Positions 23,497 to 26,199 of a stretch of 26,199 nt of DNA are shown in pieces (positions within the stretch are counted from its first letter, which is position 1; each line of letters starts with the position of its first letter). The stretch lies in contig JAEDIZ010000018.1 in the NCBI GenBank assembly GCA_016296635.1, forward strand, positions 1-26,199, read 5' to 3'. This DNA comes from Oscillospiraceae bacterium. Its GTDB lineage: Bacteria > Bacillota > Clostridia > Oscillospirales > Oscillospiraceae. Made by a program: the position numbers and the translations under genes. Under the pieces are notes generated by a model. That model saw only the letters and a list, made by a program, of their open reading frames with translations. It was not told where the DNA came from and searched no databases.

Positions 23497-23560
23497 TGAA
23501 AAATGTTGCAGCGAAAGCGAGTCCCTTCCGGCTCATAACGAAATCAATCGCACCCAATTA

Positions 23561-23687
23561 CCTGACGGTTTTTTTACGCCTATCCAATCGAACTTCGCTA
23601 TCGCTCGTTCTCTTGGGAAGGGACTCGGCTGCGAAAAAAAGTGCCACCGGCACATTTTTTCTTGCCGACTTCCGGCGTACCAAAAAA
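23561..23687 (+). repeat. 127-bp direct repeat, copy 2
   Basis: This is the second identical copy of the element at 23370-23496. Its left edge is again the right arm of the tRNA terminator and its right edge is again the tRNA 3' end plus A6 (shared piece at 23669-23685). The 64-bp spacer between the copies carries another direct piece of the tRNA T arm, CGAGTCCCTTCCGG (23518-23531). To the right of this copy the similarity stops at once. Confidence 0.93.
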
Positions 23688-23749
23688 GATGCCGGTCACT
23701 CTCGGGATACTTTGCTCGACAACCTCCCTATTCTGTTCTATACTTTCTT

Positions 23750-23815
23750 AGAAACATCCTACTGCTTCCACTTCAGCACTTGTCGCTGCTGTGTAAGAAG
23801 CTCTCGGATGTTTCT
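23750..23815. repeat. Long symmetric hairpin in the non-coding gap
   Basis: Three nested perfect stems line up with equal bulges on both sides: AGAAACATCC (23750-23759) with GGATGTTTCT (23806-23815), GCTTC (23764-23768) with GAAGC (23797-23801), and CAGCA (23774-23778) with TGCTG (23787-23791), around an 8-base loop. The internal loops are 4/4 and 5/5 bases. No T run follows, so it is not an obvious terminator. The rest of 23688-23940 shows no gene that I can support. Confidence 0.5.
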
Positions 23816-23959
23816 TCTTTCTCTTGTGTAAAAAACATTTCCGCTTCTTAGCAAATCTTCAAATTAGAAGTGCAGCTTTTTTCGACTTTTGGCGACATAT
23901 ACAGCTATGGTTTTTAATTCACTATCCCCGAAATTCTTTTCATCTGCTTCCCCCCGCGC

Positions 23960-23988
23960 TTGATTTTTATAGATATTTCCATCATAAT
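23960..23988 (+). promoter_or_regulatory. Promoter of the 8-oxoguanine deaminase-like gene
   Basis: TTGATT (23960-23965), 17 bp, then CATAAT (23983-23988), 26 bases before the start codon and directly before the AGGAGG ribosome binding site (24001-24006). The 5' leader would be very short, about 20 bases. Confidence 0.6.
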
Positions 23989-24014
23989 AAAGTCAAACGA
24001 AGGAGGTATGCTCC

Positions 24015-25373
24015 ATGAAAACACTGCTTATCAAAAACATCTCTCAGCTTGTTTCCTGCGATGATCAGGACAATATTTACAAGAATGTCGACCTTTACTG
24101 CGAGGACGGCGTCATCCGTGCCATCGGCGAAAATCTGAATAAGACCGCAGATGAAGTGATCGATGCAAGCCATATGCTCTGCTACCCCGGCCTTGTCAAC
24201 ACGCATCATCATCTGTATCAGCAGTTTTCCCGCAATCTGCCGCAGGTGCAGAACATGGAACTGTTCGACTGGCTGAAAACGCTCTATGAAATCTGGAAGA
24301 ATCTCGACACGGAGGTCATCCGTCTTTCCTCTCTCACCGGCATGGGCGAACTGATGAAAAACGGCTGCACCACCTGCTTTGATCATCACTACGTCTTCCC
24401 TGCCGGCTCCGGCGATCTGATCGGCACACAGTTTGCTGCTGCAGAAGAACTCGGTATGCGCATGCACTGCTCCCGCGGCAGCATGGATTTGAGCGTTAAG
24501 GACGGCGGTCTGCCGCCCGATTCCGTTGTGCAGACAGTCGATGAGATCATGACTGACTCCGCACGGCTCATCGAAACCTACCACGATGATTCCTTCGGCT
24601 CCATGCGAAGTATTGTGCTTGCCCCCTGCTCTCCTTTCTCCGTATCGGAAGATCTTTTGCGTCAGAGCGCCATTCTTGCCCGGCAGTATCACGTCCGTCT
24701 GCATACGCATCTGTGTGAAACGAAGGACGAAGAGAATTACATGCTTGAGCGTGAAGGCATGCGTCCGCTGGTCTATATGCAGAGACTCGGTTGGACAGGC
24801 CCCGATGTGTGGTATGCCCACGGCATCCACTTCAATGACGAAGAGCTGCAGCTGCTGGCTGAAACCGGCACCGGTGTCTGTCACTGCCCGATTTCCAACA
24901 TGAAGCTCTCCTCCGGCATTGCGAGGATTCCGGAAATGCTGAGGCTGGGCGTTCCCGTCGGGCTCGGCGTAGACGGCTCTGCTTCCAATGACGGCTCCAG
25001 TCTGATGGAGGAAATGCGCGTCGCTTTCCTGCTGCACAGACTCAATTCCTCCAAGAAGGCGCCCTCCGGCTATGACATTCTGAAAATCGCCACCCGCGGC
25101 AGCGCGAGACTGCTCGGCAGAACCGATATCGGAAGCCTCGAAGTCGGCAAATGCTGTGATCTGTTTATGATCGATTCCCGCAGGCTGGAACTGGTCGGCT
25201 CCGGCTATGATGCATGCTCCGTACTGTCCACTGTCGGCGTACGCGGTGCAGTCGATTACACCGTTGTCCATGGTAAAGTCACTGTTCGCGAGGGTAAACT
25301 TACCGGCATTTACGAAGAACTAATTTCCGAGCAGGCACAGAAGAAGTGTGATTCTTATCTGAATATGCTTTGA
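24015..25373 (+). CDS. Amidohydrolase, 8-oxoguanine deaminase / hydroxyatrazine hydrolase-like
   Basis: This is a metal-dependent amidohydrolase of the cytosine/guanine deaminase group, which removes an amino group from purine or triazine rings. The closest resemblance I recognise is 8-oxoguanine deaminase and the AtzB-type hydrolases; the true substrate is unproven. Seen in 452 residues: an N-terminal composite domain, the metal motif with H64 and H66 in NTHHHLYQQ, H232 and E235 in THLCE, H269 in YAHGIH, and the catalytic D320 in GLGVDGSAS, followed by NDGSSLMEE. All expected metal ligands are present, so it should be active. AGGAGG lies eight bases before the ATG. Its neighbour is ssnA, another amidohydrolase of purine catabolism, which supports a purine substrate. 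Confidence 0.85.
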   Translation: MKTLLIKNISQLVSCDDQDNIYKNVDLYCEDGVIRAIGENLNKTADEVIDASHMLCYPGLVNTHHHLYQQFSRNLPQVQNMELFDWLKTLYEIWKNLDTEVIRLSSLTGMGELMKNGCTTCFDHHYVFPAGSGDLIGTQFAAAEELGMRMHCSRGSMDLSVKDGGLPPDSVVQTVDEIMTDSARLIETYHDDSFGSMRSIVLAPCSPFSVSEDLLRQSAILARQYHVRLHTHLCETKDEENYMLEREGMRPLVYMQRLGWTGPDVWYAHGIHFNDEELQLLAETGTGVCHCPISNMKLSSGIARIPEMLRLGVPVGLGVDGSASNDGSSLMEEMRVAFLLHRLNSSKKAPSGYDILKIATRGSARLLGRTDIGSLEVGKCCDLFMIDSRRLELVGSGYDACSVLSTVGVRGAVDYTVVHGKVTVREGKLTGIYEELISEQAQKKCDSYLNML

Positions 25374-25417
25374 TTTTGCAAACTGCTCAAATAAAAAACT
25401 CAATTTTTGTAACATTT

Positions 25418-25463
25418 GGCAGGCGGTTTTTTGGAATGATTCCTTGCAAAAACACCGCCTGCC
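25418..25463. repeat. Inverted repeat overlapping the ssnA promoter
   Basis: GGCAGGCGGT (25418-25427) and ACCGCCTGCC (25454-25463) are a perfect 10-bp inverted pair with a 26-base loop. The inner T and A runs could extend the pairing by several bases with one bulge. The right arm fills most of the spacer between the -35 and -10 hexamers. No T run follows on either strand, so it looks more like a protein-binding operator than a terminator for the upstream gene, although the latter cannot be excluded. Confidence 0.55.
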
Positions 25464-25472
25464 TTATATAAT
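25444..25472 (+). promoter_or_regulatory. ssnA promoter
   Basis: TTGCAA (25444-25449), exactly 17 bp, then a perfect TATAAT (25467-25472). Transcription should start near 25479, leaving a leader of about 155 bases before ssnA. Confidence 0.85.
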
Positions 25473-25478
25473 AGAAAT

Positions 25479-25584
25479 ACAATTTGAGATTGATAGCTGT
25501 AACGAAGTGCTTTGCGCACGGGCTGAAACTATCACTCTGGCGAAAATGCAGAGTGTTTCGGAGAAATTTCCGAAGCACTTTTTT
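25479..25584 (+). promoter_or_regulatory. Candidate riboswitch / transcription attenuator leader of ssnA
   Basis: The leader holds a compact two-stem element: outer stem TGATAG (25491-25496) with CTATCA (25529-25534), an internal loop of CTGTAACGAA opposite GGGCTGAAA, and an inner stem GTGC (25507-25510) with GCAC (25516-25519). A second hairpin follows, ACTCTG (25534-25539) with CAGAGT (25549-25554), then an intrinsic terminator. AAGTGCTTTG (25505-25514) can instead pair with CGAAGCACTT (25571-25580) over 10 bp, one of them G-T, destroying both the inner stem and the terminator. Two exclusive folds of this kind are the mark of a riboswitch or attenuator. I cannot place it in a known class. 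The size and two-stem plan loosely recall small purine-sensing aptamers such as the xanthine class, but I cannot verify that. Confidence 0.65.
25553..25584 (+). terminator. Intrinsic terminator between promoter and ssnA
   Basis: GTGTTTCGGA (25553-25562) pairs with TCCGAAGCAC (25569-25578) over ten bases, one of them G-T, with a six-base loop, followed by six T's. It lies about 50 bases before the ssnA start and downstream of its promoter, so it must regulate ssnA and not end another gene. Confidence 0.85.
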
Positions 25585-25635
25585 ATTTCCAGAAAGATGA
25601 ATCAATCCCAAACAATCTGCGAAGGAGGATTTTCC

Positions 25636-26199
25636 ATGAATTTAGTAACAAACGGTCGTCTGATTACCCGCGACAGCGAGGGAAAGGGCTACTACGAACA
25701 CGGCGCAGTCGCTTATGAAGGCGCAAAAATCGTTGAGGTAGGCGAAGAAGCCGCACTTCGTACAAAGTATCCGCAGGCCGAGATCATCGATGCCAAGGGC
25801 GGCGTGATCATGCCGGCTCTCATTAACGCACATACCCACATCTATTCCGCTCTTGCCCGCGGTCTTTCCATCGTCGGCAACAACCCCACCAACTTCTATG
25901 AGGTTCTGGACGGCACATGGTGGGCCATCGACCGCAAGCTCATGATGGACGGCACGAAGGCCAGCGCCACCGCTCTTTACATCGACTCCATCAAGCAGGG
26001 CGTCACTACCGTTTTTGACCATCACGCTTCCTACGGCGAGATTTCCGGCACGCTGCATACCATCGCGGAAGAATCCAAGCGTCTGGGCCTGCGTTCCTGC
26101 CTCTGCTACGAAGTTTCTGACCGTGACGGCGAGGAAAAGTGCCTGCAGGGTATCAAGGAAAACGCCGACTTCATCACCGAATGTGAGCAGCGGAAAGAT
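25636..26199 (+). CDS. ssnA: SsnA amidohydrolase, N-terminal 188 residues (cut by window edge)
   Basis: SsnA is an amidohydrolase found next to selenium-dependent molybdenum hydroxylases (xanthine dehydrogenase-like) and other purine-catabolism genes; its precise reaction is not established. Seen: the N-terminal composite domain, NGRLITRDSEGKGYYEHGAV, the metal motif INAHTHIYSALARG (H66 and H68), the family-typical FYEVLDGTWWAIDRKLMMDG, and GVTTVFDHHAS. The frame is open to the last base, so about half or more is missing. AAGGAGG lies nine bases before the ATG at 25636. It is separated from the upstream amidohydrolase by its own promoter and a terminator-bearing leader, so it is controlled independently. 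Expected neighbours to the right are molybdenum hydroxylase subunits and related genes, which is inference. Confidence 0.9.
   Translation, partial: MNLVTNGRLITRDSEGKGYYEHGAVAYEGAKIVEVGEEAALRTKYPQAEIIDAKGGVIMPALINAHTHIYSALARGLSIVGNNPTNFYEVLDGTWWAIDRKLMMDGTKASATALYIDSIKQGVTTVFDHHASYGEISGTLHTIAEESKRLGLRSCLCYEVSDRDGEEKCLQGIKENADFITECEQRKD

Noticed and set aside
23244..23557. Minus-strand open frames of 82 and 98 residues across tRNA-Arg
   Set aside because: They contain the well-known spurious peptides read from the antisense of tRNA genes (GLEPPTYWFVASHSIQLSYRR and RTPDLLVRSQSLYPTELPAR types). No ribosome binding site, and the tRNA explains the sequence.
23370..23687. CRISPR array or integron attC site
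   Set aside because: There are only two copies of a 127-bp unit with a 64-bp spacer. The unit is too long for a CRISPR repeat, no cas genes are present, and the content is explained by tRNA fragments and terminator hairpins.
23367..23851. Plus-strand open frames of 154 and 133 residues through the 127-bp repeats
   Set aside because: Each frame translates the repeat DNA, giving an internally duplicated, basic, low-complexity peptide. No ribosome binding site, and the frames cross terminator hairpins.
23982..25271. 429-residue minus-strand open frame opposite the amidohydrolase gene
   Set aside because: It is a shadow of the plus-strand gene, which has all catalytic motifs, a promoter and a ribosome binding site.
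25418..25463. Intrinsic terminator of the 24015-25373 gene
   Set aside because: The stem is good but the loop is 26 bases and no T run follows on the plus strand. The right arm also sits inside a strong promoter, so I kept it as an operator-like repeat.
25387..25611. 74-residue minus-strand open frame in the ssnA leader
   Set aside because: It lies antisense to the promoter, candidate aptamer and terminator. No ribosome binding site or family resemblance.

Overview
This window looks like a chromosomal segment of a Clostridia-class Firmicute, probably an Oscillospirales/Ruminococcaceae-type gut anaerobe. The evidence is the hprK / murB-rapZ-yvcK-whiA-dnaE and yceD-rpmF gene orders, the zinc-ribbon forms of L28 and L32, strong AGGAGG ribosome binding sites, moderate G+C, and a selenium-associated purine catabolism gene (ssnA). 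The genus is an inference; no rRNA gene is present.

Layout. (1) Positions 1-14255 are almost entirely minus strand. Read in the direction of transcription they are hprK, then a terminator, then murB, rapZ, yvcK, whiA, dnaE, an FG-GAP-like lipoprotein, an OmpR-type response regulator, its histidine kinase, yqhQ (DUF1385), prmC and the start of recA, which runs off the left edge. Wall precursor synthesis, carbon-flux control, division control, replication, envelope sensing, release-factor methylation and recombination are therefore packed together. I see promoters before hprK, murB (weak), the lipoprotein and recA. (2) At 14256-15546 a divergent promoter pair drives hprK leftward and rpmB rightward; rpmB is followed by a sugar phosphate isomerase/epimerase-like gene. 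(3) At 15602-17821 the minus-strand genes yceD, rpmF and der (ribosome assembly) converge on that isomerase through an 11-bp hairpin. (4) At 18024-23150 the plus strand carries a RluA-family pseudouridine synthase and a four-gene potABCD polyamine ABC transporter operon with translational coupling. (5) At 23276-23352 is tRNA-Arg(ACG), followed by about 660 bp without a credible gene. That stretch contains a perfect 127-bp direct repeat made partly of tRNA fragments, and a long symmetric hairpin. (6) From 24015 to the right edge is the start of a probable purine-degradation locus: an 8-oxoguanine deaminase-like amidohydrolase, then ssnA (truncated by the window).

The most interesting element is the 262-bp gap between the two amidohydrolase genes. 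It has a good promoter overlapped by a 10-bp inverted repeat, then a compact two-stem RNA, then an intrinsic terminator directly before the ssnA ribosome binding site. One strand of the RNA's inner hairpin can pair over 10 bp with the 3' arm of the terminator. This is the architecture of a transcription-terminating riboswitch, and I could not assign it to a class with confidence; the context suggests a purine or molybdenum-cofactor ligand. The second most interesting element is the tRNA-derived repeat mosaic behind tRNA-Arg.
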